Source of the DNA: Bacteroidetes bacterium UBA6661
Lineage (GTDB): Bacteria > Bacteroidota > Bacteroidia > AKYH767-A > OLB10
Direction: 5' to 3'
DNA: 10,634 nt
Assembly (NCBI GenBank): GCA_002455375.1
Contig: DKKR01000092.1
Span: 1-10,634 of the forward strand
Under the pieces are notes generated by a model. That model had not been told where the DNA came from and made no database searches. It saw only the letters and a list, made by a program, of their open reading frames with translations. The translations under genes were made by a program, and so were the position numbers. Positions 1 through 6,862 of the stretch are shown here, in pieces (the stretch's first letter is position 1; each line of letters starts with the position of its first letter).

Positions 1-4
1 ACCA

Positions 5-29
5 CTAAGCGTACGGGTCGCATGCTTAG
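5..29. repeat. short hairpin at window edge
   Basis: CTAAGCGT (5-12) can pair with ATGCTTAG (22-29), with one G-T wobble. After an A-C mismatch, CG (14-15) pairs with CG (19-20) around a GGT loop. The right arm runs straight into TTAGCGGCTG, the proposed start of the DUF2971 cassette. It may be the degenerate end of a neighbouring recombination site, but it is too short for a complete attC and the window is cut at base 1. The role is unknown. Confidence 0.4.
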
Positions 30-97
30 CGGCTGACACCTTGTATTTGTGGCATTTTTATTTGCTGTTTTTCTCCTTAAAACTATTGGAATTAATT

Positions 98-105
98 TAT
101 ATTTG
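98..105 (+). promoter_or_regulatory. candidate -7 box for the DUF2971 gene
   Basis: TATATTTG matches the Bacteroidota -7 consensus TAnnTTTG. It lies about 100 bases before the DUF2971 start and inside the proposed cassette, so the gene could be expressed without an external promoter. I see no -33 TTTG at the usual spacing; the nearest TTG (86-88) is too close. Confidence 0.3.
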
Positions 106-205
106 TAAATGCTTTTGAAATATTTTTTTCATAAACTGACGTTGCCAGCTATTATTTGGCGGCAGTGCTAACGCCAACCTTTGTGGTTCTATTGAACAGT
201 AACAC

Positions 206-1054
206 ATGACAACTTTTTCGAAAAAAACAGATATGAATTTCGTTGATTGGGGTGAAATTGACATGCCCAAAGCGGTTTACAAATACCGAACATGGAGTGA
301 CAAATACCATAAGACAATCTTGACCAACTTGCAAGTATTCATGTCGCCACCTTTGGGATTTGAAGACCCACACGACTGTAAGAATTTAATTCGTTACGAT
401 TTACTTACTTCAAATGAAATCTTTTGGAAGTATCATCAAGAATCACTTGAGCGAAATCCAAGGTTCACTCCAGAGCAGCATCAAGGATTTGCTCAATATT
501 GGTTTGAAAGAAGTCCGCTTCACGACAAAGATTTTATTAAGCAGCAACAGGAAAAAGATTTTATTGAAGAAGATAAGCGACTTGGTATTTTAAGCTTAAC
601 CACAAATCCAATCAATAATTCGATGTGGGAAAAGTATAGCGAGAACCATTGCGGTTTTTGCGTTGGTTTTCATTCCGAAATAATGTTTAAGTTTTTGGGT
701 GGAGGTGGTGCAGTAAATTATTGCGATGAGTTGCCAATCATTAAGCCAACTCCTTGGGATGATTATAATATGCAACACTTGAAACAAGTTTATTACAAAC
801 TTAGAAAGTGGAGCTTTGAAGAAGAATACAGAACACAGAAGTTTTCATATGAGCCGTTAACTGTTCAGAATAGAACTATTACTTTACCATCAGAAGCATA
901 TAAAGAAATAATTTTTGGTGCAAAGATGAATGAGAAGGATATGCAAGAAATTATTTCCATTTGCAAATACAATCTTTCACATATTGAATTCTATCAAGCT
1001 GTGTTGAATAACTCAAACGACAATGTTTCAATTGAGAAGTATAACAGCCGCTAA
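206..1054 (+). CDS. DUF2971 family protein
   Basis: A 282-residue soluble protein with the DUF2971 hallmarks in order: YKYR (25-28), SPPLGFEDPHDC (47-58), the central GILSLTTNP...MWEKYSENHCGFCVGF block (127-155), WSFEEEYR (202-209) and IIFGAKM (235-241). The biochemical function of the family is not established. Members are common in accessory and defence-rich DNA, including phage-resistance contexts, so a defence role is an inference. No signal peptide or membrane segment is visible. The ATG at 206 has no ribosome binding sequence. Internal ATGs at 233 and 263 are possible starts, and the one at 263 (MPKAVYKYR) sits where many family members begin. The stop codon TAA (1052-1054) is embedded in the left core of the attC-like site, as often happens in compact cassettes. 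The family call is firm; the role is not. Confidence 0.85.
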   Translation: MTTFSKKTDMNFVDWGEIDMPKAVYKYRTWSDKYHKTILTNLQVFMSPPLGFEDPHDCKNLIRYDLLTSNEIFWKYHQESLERNPRFTPEQHQGFAQYWFERSPLHDKDFIKQQQEKDFIEEDKRLGILSLTTNPINNSMWEKYSENHCGFCVGFHSEIMFKFLGGGGAVNYCDELPIIKPTPWDDYNMQHLKQVYYKLRKWSFEEEYRTQKFSYEPLTVQNRTITLPSEAYKEIIFGAKMNEKDMQEIISICKYNLSHIEFYQAVLNNSNDNVSIEKYNSR

Positions 1055-1122
1055 CATAAAGTCAACATTACACAACCCAATAAAAGGGTAAAAAGGGATG
1101 TAAAACGACCTCGTTAGCTGCC
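1045..1122 (+). repeat. attC-like recombination site (imperfect inverted repeat)
   Basis: The outer arms GCTAAC (1050-1055) and GTTAGC (1113-1118) are exact complements and extend to GCCGCTAAC/GTTAGCTGC with one mismatch. Inside lie an unpaired spacer (ATAAA opposite CTC), a short stem GTC/GAC (1061-1063/1107-1109), an internal bulge, and TTACA/TGTAA (1068-1072/1099-1103). The apex holds a small ACCC/GGGT hairpin (1075-1078/1086-1089). Core-to-core length is 69 bases, within the range of integron attC sites. The layout (core, unpaired central spacer, second stem with extrahelical bases, apical loop) matches attC architecture. The cores deviate by one base from the textbook heptamer GTTRRRY (here GTTAGCT). 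The site overlaps the end of the DUF2971 reading frame. Confidence 0.5.
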
Positions 1123-1148
1123 TTTTAACAAAGCGGCTGCTTTTTATT
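1116..1148 (+). terminator. rho-independent-like terminator after the DUF2971 cassette
   Basis: AGCTGCC (1116-1122) pairs with GGCTGCT (1135-1141) over seven positions with one T-T mismatch. A 12-base loop separates them, and TTTTTATT (1141-1148) follows. It would end cassette transcription before the PIG-L gene. AGCGGCTG (1132-1139) can instead pair with CAGCCGCT (1045-1052), so the terminator and the attC-like fold compete for the same bases. Confidence 0.45.
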
Positions 1149-1384
1149 GCCTGTTTGTAATGCTAAAATCTTGTGGCCGTAAAACCGAGGTAATACAAAC
1201 TCCTATCACTAGATGCTGAAGTATCCAAACACTATTTGTGATTTTTCCGCTATAGAAACCAATCACTTTTGAACATTAACATCTTCCAAAAAACAAATAC
1301 AGCCCCCCCTATTCTAATCCGGTTTTTACATTATAAAACAAAATGAACTGATAAAAATTGTAGTTTCGGTTTTTTTTAAAATCT
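1149..1384. other. non-coding stretch before the PIG-L gene
   Basis: I see no gene here. It contains a run of seven C (1303-1309), striking in AT-rich DNA, and a run of eight T (1370-1377) just before the PIG-L start. TAGTTTCG (1361-1368) differs by one base from the -7 consensus TAnnTTTG and is the best promoter candidate for PIG-L, although no -33 element is visible at the right distance. Confidence 0.4.
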
Positions 1385-3874
1385 ATGGTTCGGAAAATTC
1401 ACTTTATTTTTTTGCTGACTCTATGGTGCAGTGTGTTGTCTGCACAGTCTTTTAATCCATCAGAGATCAGACTAAACCTCGAAAAACTGAACACTGTTGG
1501 AACGGTCTTATATATTGCAGCCCACCCGGATGACGAAAACACAAGACTGCTGACCTACCTTTCAAAAGAAAAACATTTACGCACCTGCTACCTGAGTCTG
1601 AACAGAGGAGAAGGAGGACAAAATCTGATTGGAAAAGAACAGGGCGCTGCACTTGGAATTATAAGAACGAATGAATTGTTGCAGGCAAGAAAAATTGATG
1701 GTGCAGAACAATACTTTACACGCGCCATTGACTTTGGCTACAGCAAATCGCCTGAAGAAACTTTTACCTTCTGGAATCATGACAGTGTGCTTGCTGATGT
1801 AGTATATATCATAAGGCTGTTGCAGCCCGATGTTATCATAACCCGTTTTCCGACCACTGGCGAAGGCGGACATGGGCATCATACAGCAAGTGCAATTTTA
1901 GCAGGTGAGGCTTTTAAATTGGCTGCTGATACTAAATATCTTCCTGAGCAACTTAAATCTTTAAAGCCCTGGCAAGCAAAAACACTCTATTGGAACACTT
2001 TTAATTTTGGAAACAATAACACACAGCGTGATGACCAATTGAAAACAGATGTCGGATTTTTCAATACCTGGTGGGGAAAAGGATGTGGCGAAATTGCAGC
2101 ATTAAGCCGGAGTCAGCATAAGAGTCAAGGGTTTGGTGTAGAAATTATCAGAGGGTCAATGCTTGAGTATTTAAAAAACATTGATGGCGACACTTCATGC
2201 ACAACATTATTTTGCAAAAACAATTTCAGTTGGACAAGAGTTAAAGGAGCAGAAACAATAAAGTCCCTTACTGAAACAGCCTTGGTTAAATTCGATATGA
2301 AAAACCCATCTGCTATTTTACCCGACTTGCTAAAGCTATATGATGAGTTAAAAAAACTACAAGATAATCACTGGAAAAAACAAAAAATTAAAGAGACAGA
2401 ACAGCTTATTTTGGCATGTGCAGGTTTGTGGTTTGATGCTACCTCGAATCAACCGTATGTAACTCATGGTGACAGCATAAATATTAAACTCAGTTCTATT
2501 GTATATTCACAAACTCCTACAACAATTGAATCAGTTTCGTACTTACCATTTTCGGATACAAGCATGAATACAAAACTTGATTACAATAAAATTTGGTCGC
2601 TTGAAAAATCATTTGTTGTGCCAAAAAATATTCCATACAGTTTTCATTACTGGTTGAAAAACATACCTGAATCGGGGCGTTATGTTTTAGACAGTCAAAA
2701 CATAATTGAGAAGCCTGTTAATGATGCCGTTTTTTCTGTTTCTGTAGGCGTAAAAATTTCAGACCATACATTAACTTTCAATGTTCCTGTTCGGTACAAA
2801 TGGATTGATCCGGTAGAAGGAGAAAAGTACAGGACAACCAGTGTAGTCCCTCCTATTGCTGTAAACTTTAATGAAAATGTTTGCCTTTTAATAAACAACA
2901 AACCCAGTAAACTGAAACTTACAGTACGAAGTCTGAGTAAATCCTTTACTGGTAAAATTAAATTAAACGTGCCTTCCGGTTATATAGCTAATCCCTCTGA
3001 ATTTGCAGTTACAGAACTATTAAAAAACGAACGACTTATTTTTAATACTACTATACAACAAGACGTAAAAGCTGATGTTGACCAAATCAATGCAAATCAA
3101 CATTTACAAGTCAGTATTTTACCAACTAATTCAGAAGCGTATTCTTTGCAAGAAATCAATTACGAGCATATCCCCTACCAATATTATTTCAAACCTTCGG
3201 AAGTTAAAATTGTGCCTCTGGAACTGCAGACTACATCCAATAGAATAGGATACATTGAAGGCGCAGGCGATGAAGTGATGCAGTGTCTTCAGAATGCAGG
3301 TTATAATATTTCTGTTCTTAATGAAGAAAATCTTCGCAACGATAATCTGTCAAACTACAGTGCGATTATTGCAGGCATAAGAGCCTATAACACCAACGAC
3401 TGGTTGATGGGTTATAAAAACAAGCTCATGGACTTTGTTTCGTCCGGTGGCACCTACATTGTTCAATACAATACCAACAACAACTTAGGTAAACTTGGCA
3501 ATAACATCGGACCTTATCCTTTTAAAATTTCAAGAAAAAGAGTTACTGATGAATTTGCAGAAATGCGTTTTACAGAACCTGCTAACAAAACATTAAATAC
3601 TCCAAATAAAATAACTGCAAATGATTTTCGAGGATGGGTTCAGGAGCGTGGAATATATTTTGCAGAAGAGATTGACCCAAAGTATCAGACACCTTTAAGC
3701 TGCAATGACAAAGGCGAAAGTCCATTGAATGGAAGTCTGATAATTGCACAATCAGGCAAAGGTCATTTTGTTTATACGGGGCTTGCTTTTTTCAGGCAAT
3801 TGCCGGCAGGTGTGCCCGGTGCGTACCGTTTATTTTCTAATTTAATTGCATTACCCTCCGGTCAGGATAAATAA
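1385..3874 (+). CDS. secreted PIG-L (LmbE-like) deacetylase with C-terminal GATase/ThuA-like domain
   Basis: An 829-residue exported protein. A Sec signal peptide (hydrophobic 6-18) probably ends at LSA/Q (20/21); no lipobox is seen. The PIG-L domain starts near residue 38. It has AHPDDE (46-51), whose H47 and D50 should be zinc ligands and D49 the catalytic base, and GGHGHH (161-166), with H163 and/or H166 as the third ligand. The family removes N-acetyl groups from sugars or related small molecules with Zn2+. Residues about 350-600 are probably beta-rich linker domains. From N619 on there is an alpha/beta fold resembling class I glutamine amidotransferase or ThuA proteins (IIAGIRAYN near 661-669), with no nucleophilic Cys visible at the elbow. 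Being secreted and large, it is unlikely to be the cytosolic bacillithiol enzyme BshB; an extracellular glycan substrate is an inference. trmB follows after 47 bases. Confidence 0.85.
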   Translation: MVRKIHFIFLLTLWCSVLSAQSFNPSEIRLNLEKLNTVGTVLYIAAHPDDENTRLLTYLSKEKHLRTCYLSLNRGEGGQNLIGKEQGAALGIIRTNELLQARKIDGAEQYFTRAIDFGYSKSPEETFTFWNHDSVLADVVYIIRLLQPDVIITRFPTTGEGGHGHHTASAILAGEAFKLAADTKYLPEQLKSLKPWQAKTLYWNTFNFGNNNTQRDDQLKTDVGFFNTWWGKGCGEIAALSRSQHKSQGFGVEIIRGSMLEYLKNIDGDTSCTTLFCKNNFSWTRVKGAETIKSLTETALVKFDMKNPSAILPDLLKLYDELKKLQDNHWKKQKIKETEQLILACAGLWFDATSNQPYVTHGDSINIKLSSIVYSQTPTTIESVSYLPFSDTSMNTKLDYNKIWSLEKSFVVPKNIPYSFHYWLKNIPESGRYVLDSQNIIEKPVNDAVFSVSVGVKISDHTLTFNVPVRYKWIDPVEGEKYRTTSVVPPIAVNFNENVCLLINNKPSKLKLTVRSLSKSFTGKIKLNVPSGYIANPSEFAVTELLKNERLIFNTTIQQDVKADVDQINANQHLQVSILPTNSEAYSLQEINYEHIPYQYYFKPSEVKIVPLELQTTSNRIGYIEGAGDEVMQCLQNAGYNISVLNEENLRNDNLSNYSAIIAGIRAYNTNDWLMGYKNKLMDFVSSGGTYIVQYNTNNNLGKLGNNIGPYPFKISRKRVTDEFAEMRFTEPANKTLNTPNKITANDFRGWVQERGIYFAEEIDPKYQTPLSCNDKGESPLNGSLIIAQSGKGHFVYTGLAFFRQLPAGVPGAYRLFSNLIALPSGQDK

Positions 3875-3921
3875 ATTTATAACATCGCCAATACCATTAC
3901 CGTTATCCTGACATAAATATC

Positions 3922-4608
3922 ATGGGAAAAGATAAGCTGAAACGATTTGCAGAAATGCAGACTTTTGAAAGAGTAATTCAACCGGAAATAAACTACCACT
4001 CACCGGATTTTGAGCTGAAAGGAAAGTGGAACGAAACAATCTTTCAAAAACCACAACCTATAGTCTTGGAAATTGGTTGCGGCAAAGGTAAATACACTGT
4101 TGCTTTGGCACAACGTTATCAGCAAAAAAACTTTATTGGCATTGACATAAAAGGTGCAAGAATATGGCGTGGTGCAAAAACCATTAACGAAGAAAAAATA
4201 ATGAATGCTGCTTTTCTGAGAATAAGAATGGAAACCATTGAAAAGTTTTTTGCCGCAAATGAAGTAAGTGAAGTTTGGATAACCTTTCCCGATCCGCAGC
4301 CAAAGGAATCGAAAGAAAACAAAAGATTGACTTCTCCCCTTTTTCTAAAAAGATACAGCACTTTCTTAATACCCAATGGCATTGTACATTTAAAGACTGA
4401 CAACAAAGATTTGTATGAATTTACACTGCAAACCGTAAATAATGCCGGTCATATTATATTAAATAAAACAACAGATTTATATAAAGAATCGAAGATGCCC
4501 GTTGACATGGACATACAAACCACCTACGAAAAAAAATATTTAGCAGCTAAATTGCCTATCTTCTATCTTTCATTCCAATTGAATAAAAAAGATAAGCTAC
4601 ACAATTAA
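3922..4608 (+). CDS. trmB: tRNA (guanine-N7-)-methyltransferase TrmB
   Basis: Methylates G46 in the variable loop of tRNAs using S-adenosylmethionine; cytosolic. The 228 residues are the usual bacterial length. The Rossmann motif I LEIGCGKGKY (49-58) binds SAM, GIDIKG (73-78) is the next acidic strand end, and FPDPQPK (122-128) is the family signature with catalytic Asp124. HLKTDN (156-161) and TTYEKKY (200-206) complete the conserved set. The signature differs from the proteobacterial FPDPWPKKRHxKRR form (Q for W and a changed basic stretch), which I associate with Bacteroidota homologues. The ATG at 3922 has no Shine-Dalgarno sequence. It lies 47 bases after the PIG-L gene with no terminator seen between, so the two may be co-transcribed. 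Its stop overlaps the end of the convergent gene by four bases. Confidence 0.95.
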   Translation: MGKDKLKRFAEMQTFERVIQPEINYHSPDFELKGKWNETIFQKPQPIVLEIGCGKGKYTVALAQRYQQKNFIGIDIKGARIWRGAKTINEEKIMNAAFLRIRMETIEKFFAANEVSEVWITFPDPQPKESKENKRLTSPLFLKRYSTFLIPNGIVHLKTDNKDLYEFTLQTVNNAGHIILNKTTDLYKESKMPVDMDIQTTYEKKYLAAKLPIFYLSFQLNKKDKLHN

Positions 4609-4940
4609 ATCTCATCCCAAAATTCGGCAGCTCTTCTGGTATGTGGAATCACAATGGTTCCACCCACAATATTGGCTACAGCAAACACTTCATAAATCTG
4701 CTCTGTAGTAACACCATTTTGTTTACATTGAATAAGATGATACTTTATGCAATCATCACAGCGCAGCACCATGCTGGCTACAAGTCCAAGCATTTCTTTG
4801 GTCTGAACCGGCAATGCTCCATCCATATAGGTATTGGCATCAAGATTATAGAGGCGTTTCAGAACCAGATTATCAGATTCGAGAATGCGCTTATTCATTT
4901 TAGCACGATAGCTGTTAAACTCATCTATACTTTTGCTCAT
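4605..4940 (-). CDS. carboxymuconolactone decarboxylase family (AhpD-like) protein
   Basis: A 111-residue helical protein of the CMD/AhpD fold. It keeps the AhpD-type active site: E49 twelve residues before C61, then C61-D-D-C64 and H68 (C-x2-C-x3-H). This suggests a thiol-disulfide or peroxidase-type function rather than lactone decarboxylation, since true decarboxylases lack the CxxC. The position of AhpD His132, between the cysteines, is Asp63 here. The physiological partner is unknown. It is the last gene of the minus-strand operon, 11 bases after tatC. Its stop shares four bases with the stop of convergent trmB. In relatives as I remember them, an lptB gene often follows in this cluster; here trmB occupies that place. 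Confidence 0.88.
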   Translation of the reverse strand: MSKSIDEFNSYRAKMNKRILESDNLVLKRLYNLDANTYMDGALPVQTKEMLGLVASMVLRCDDCIKYHLIQCKQNGVTTEQIYEVFAVANIVGGTIVIPHTRRAAEFWDEI

Positions 4941-4951
4941 GTGATTTCTTT

Positions 4952-5773
4952 TTATTCGTTTTTACGCTCCTGCCTTGCTACTACAACAGAAACAAATATG
5001 CTAAATTCGTAAAGCAGAAACAAAGGAATAGCCACCAGCATCTGACTGGTAACATCTGGCGATGGTGTTATTAATGCAGCAACAACAAGGTTTACAATAA
5101 AAGCATGTTTGCGGTAGCGCCTCATAAACTGCGGACTAATGATACCTATTTTGGTAAGGAAAAATACAAGTATCGGCAGCTCGAAAACTGCTCCGCAAGC
5201 CAATGTCATAATGCTTACAATACTGATGTACGAATCGAGTGTGATGGCATTCTGCACCTCTTCGCTCACCTTATAACTTCCCAAAAAGTTAATAGACAAC
5301 GGTGCCAGAATAAAATATCCAAAAGCCACTCCGCAGAAAAACAAAAACGAAGCAGAAAAGACTATACCTCTGGTATATTTCTTCTCTTTGGCAGACAATG
5401 CAGGTTTTACAAAACGCCATATCTCCCAAAGCAAATAAGGGAATCCTAAAATCAGGCCTGCAATTCCGGCAGCTACCATGTGTGTAGTAAACTGCCCGGC
5501 CATGGTGGTACTTATCAGGCGAAATGGTATATCGGTAATACATAAATCTATTGACCATTTTTCCGAAAGCATACAAAGTAACCTGTACGTAATAAAATGA
5601 GGGTTCTTGGGTCCGAAAATTATCTTATCGAACAAGATGTCCTTATATATAAATGCTACAACGGCTAAAACAAAAATGGCCAATGTTGCACGCACCAAAT
5701 GCCAACGCAGGGCTTCAAGGTGATCCAGAAAATTCATTTCTGAGTTAGGGTCGGGTTTCCTTTTAAAAAACAT
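4952..5773 (-). CDS. tatC: Sec-independent protein translocase TatC
   Basis: The multi-spanning receptor of the twin-arginine pathway, which recognises folded precursors with RR signal peptides at the cytoplasmic membrane. At 273 residues with six predicted hydrophobic segments (about 28-44, 98-117, 135-157, 185-205, 222-236, 247-265) it is full length. Seen motifs are FLDHLEALRWHL (15-26), WRFVKPALSAKEKK (119-132, with E130 matching the key Glu103 of E. coli), FELPIL (197-202) and ITPSPDVTSQ (235-244). The first periplasmic loop is longer than in E. coli, as is common in this phylum. In the N-terminal motif the residue aligned with E. coli Glu15 is Ala21, with Glu one position earlier (E20). 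No tatA/B is in the window, so they must lie elsewhere. It is 15 bases after kdsD, in one operon. Confidence 0.95.
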   Translation of the reverse strand: MFFKRKPDPNSEMNFLDHLEALRWHLVRATLAIFVLAVVAFIYKDILFDKIIFGPKNPHFITYRLLCMLSEKWSIDLCITDIPFRLISTTMAGQFTTHMVAAGIAGLILGFPYLLWEIWRFVKPALSAKEKKYTRGIVFSASFLFFCGVAFGYFILAPLSINFLGSYKVSEEVQNAITLDSYISIVSIMTLACGAVFELPILVFFLTKIGIISPQFMRRYRKHAFIVNLVVAALITPSPDVTSQMLVAIPLFLLYEFSIFVSVVVARQERKNE

Positions 5774-5788
5774 TTCTTTGATTAAAAA

Positions 5789-6754
5789 TTAGAAAATGCC
5801 TTCTTTAAGCAAATCGTGAAGGTGAACAAAACCAAGGTACTTCCCTTTATCAGCCACAACCAACTGAGTAATATTATTTGACTTCATCAGAACAAAAGCA
5901 TCGGCAGCCATGGTGTCGGGGCTAACGGTTTTAGGCTTTGAGGTCATAATATCTTTTGCTTTTGTTGCCAGCGTGTCACCACTCCTGTGAAGCATCCTTC
6001 TAAGGTCGCCATCGGTAATTATACCTTTAAGCTTACCTTTTTCTACAACGGCAGTTGCCCCAAGGCGGCTTCCCGATATTTCGACAATCACCTTTTTTAG
6101 GTCATCGGTGGGCTTTACCTGCGGACTGGCATTGTTTTTATAAACATCACCAACTTTCAGGTACAATCTTTTTCCCAATGCCCCACCGGGATGATAGCGT
6201 GCAAAATCCTTACTTGAAAACCCCCTGTTTTCGAGCAGACACACAGCCAGGGCATCGCCCATAGCCAATTGTGCCGTAGTGCTTGTTGTGGGAGCTAAGT
6301 TATGTGGACATGCTTCGCGGCTTACGGTAGTGTTAAGAATGTAATGCGCCTGTTGTGCCAGGTAAGAAGAAGTGTCGCCAACCATAGCGATAAGTTTATT
6401 TCCGGCCAACCTTAGCAAGGGTGCCAGCACCTTTATTTCCGGTGTGTTGCCACTTTTGGAAATGCAAATCACTACATCGTCCTTTTGGATTACCCCAAGG
6501 TCGCCATGAACGGCATCGGCAGCATGCATAAACACGGCTGGTGTGCCCGTACTGTTTAGCGTGGCTGTTATTTTCTGAGCTATAATGGCACTTTTACCAA
6601 TTCCTGTACAAACTACCCTACCTTTCGATAAATATATTAATTTTACAGTCTCAAAAAAATCATGGTCAATATATTGTTGCAAGCCACTAACAGCCGCAGA
6701 CTCCATCTGAAGCGTCTTTTTGGCAATTTTAATTATTTGTTGAGCTGATTTCAA
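5789..6754 (-). CDS. kdsD: D-arabinose 5-phosphate isomerase (KpsF/GutQ family)
   Basis: Interconverts D-ribulose 5-phosphate and D-arabinose 5-phosphate, the first step of Kdo synthesis for lipopolysaccharide; cytosolic. The 321 residues hold an N-terminal SIS domain (about 30-170) and two CBS repeats (about 200-321). The residues important in E. coli KdsD (K59, H88, E111, E152, H193) are all present here with a shift of five: K54, H83, E106, E147, H188. Motifs include GIGKS (51-55), HGDLG (83-87), SKSGNTPE (99-106) and ARYHPGGALGKRL (185-197). The start appears to be TTG at 6754: there is no in-frame ATG or GTG between it and the upstream stop (6785-6787), and the next ATG is at residue 17, inside the conserved first helix. 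First gene of an operon with tatC and the AhpD-like gene. Confidence 0.93.
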   Translation of the reverse strand: MKSAQQIIKIAKKTLQMESAAVSGLQQYIDHDFFETVKLIYLSKGRVVCTGIGKSAIIAQKITATLNSTGTPAVFMHAADAVHGDLGVIQKDDVVICISKSGNTPEIKVLAPLLRLAGNKLIAMVGDTSSYLAQQAHYILNTTVSREACPHNLAPTTSTTAQLAMGDALAVCLLENRGFSSKDFARYHPGGALGKRLYLKVGDVYKNNASPQVKPTDDLKKVIVEISGSRLGATAVVEKGKLKGIITDGDLRRMLHRSGDTLATKAKDIMTSKPKTVSPDTMAADAFVLMKSNNITQLVVADKGKYLGFVHLHDLLKEGIF

Positions 6755-6772
6755 TCTGATGTATTTCTGATG

Positions 6773-6780
6773 TAATTTTG
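6773..6780 (+). promoter_or_regulatory. candidate -7 box for recQ
   Basis: TAATTTTG fits TAnnTTTG exactly and lies 82 bases before the recQ start. No -33 TTTG is found at normal spacing (TTTG at 6736-6739 is too far). TATTTTAG (6821-6828) is a weaker alternative closer to the gene. Confidence 0.3.
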
Positions 6781-6810
6781 AAAATTATTATTTGTTGCAA
6801 TATTATTGAA

Positions 6811-6838
6811 CAAAAATATCTATTTTAGTTAACTCAAA
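6811..6838 (-). promoter_or_regulatory. candidate promoter of the kdsD-tatC-CMD operon
   Basis: On the minus strand, TTTG (6838-6835) is followed after 16 bases by TATTTTTG (6818-6811). These match the Bacteroidota -33 and -7 elements (TTTG and TAnnTTTG) with slightly short spacing. The box is about 57 bases upstream of the kdsD start, in the only intergenic gap that can serve this operon. Confidence 0.4.
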
Positions 6839-6862
6839 TTTTTAATTGGTATATTAAATAAA

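Larger units (their letters stand above)
26..1113 (+). mobile_element. putative integron-type gene cassette carrying a DUF2971 gene
   Basis: The proposed cassette starts with TTAGCGGCTG (26-35) and ends with G at 1113, just before TTAGC. The first ten bases are the exact reverse complement of CAGCCGCTAA (1045-1054), the left arm of the attC-like site. In a circularised cassette, G1113 would join T26 and the arms would pair perfectly over 11 bp (CAGCCGCTAAC with GTTAGCGGCTG). In the linear form the right arm reads GTTAGCTGCC, which pairs less well outside the core because it belongs to the downstream DNA. This is the pattern expected from cassette insertion at G/TT. It carries one gene near its 3' end and about 180 bases of leader. 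A weak point is C at position 25, where integron sites normally have G. An element with 10-bp terminal inverted repeats is the main alternative. Confidence 0.45.

Noticed and set aside
1303..1309. Run of seven C as a phase-variation tract for the PIG-L gene
   Set aside because: It is about 75 bases before the start and not between recognisable promoter boxes; one short homopolymer is weak evidence.
4641..5012. 123-codon + strand open frame opposite the AhpD-like and tatC genes
   Set aside because: It is antisense to two genes with clear active-site motifs, and its translation shows no family pattern.
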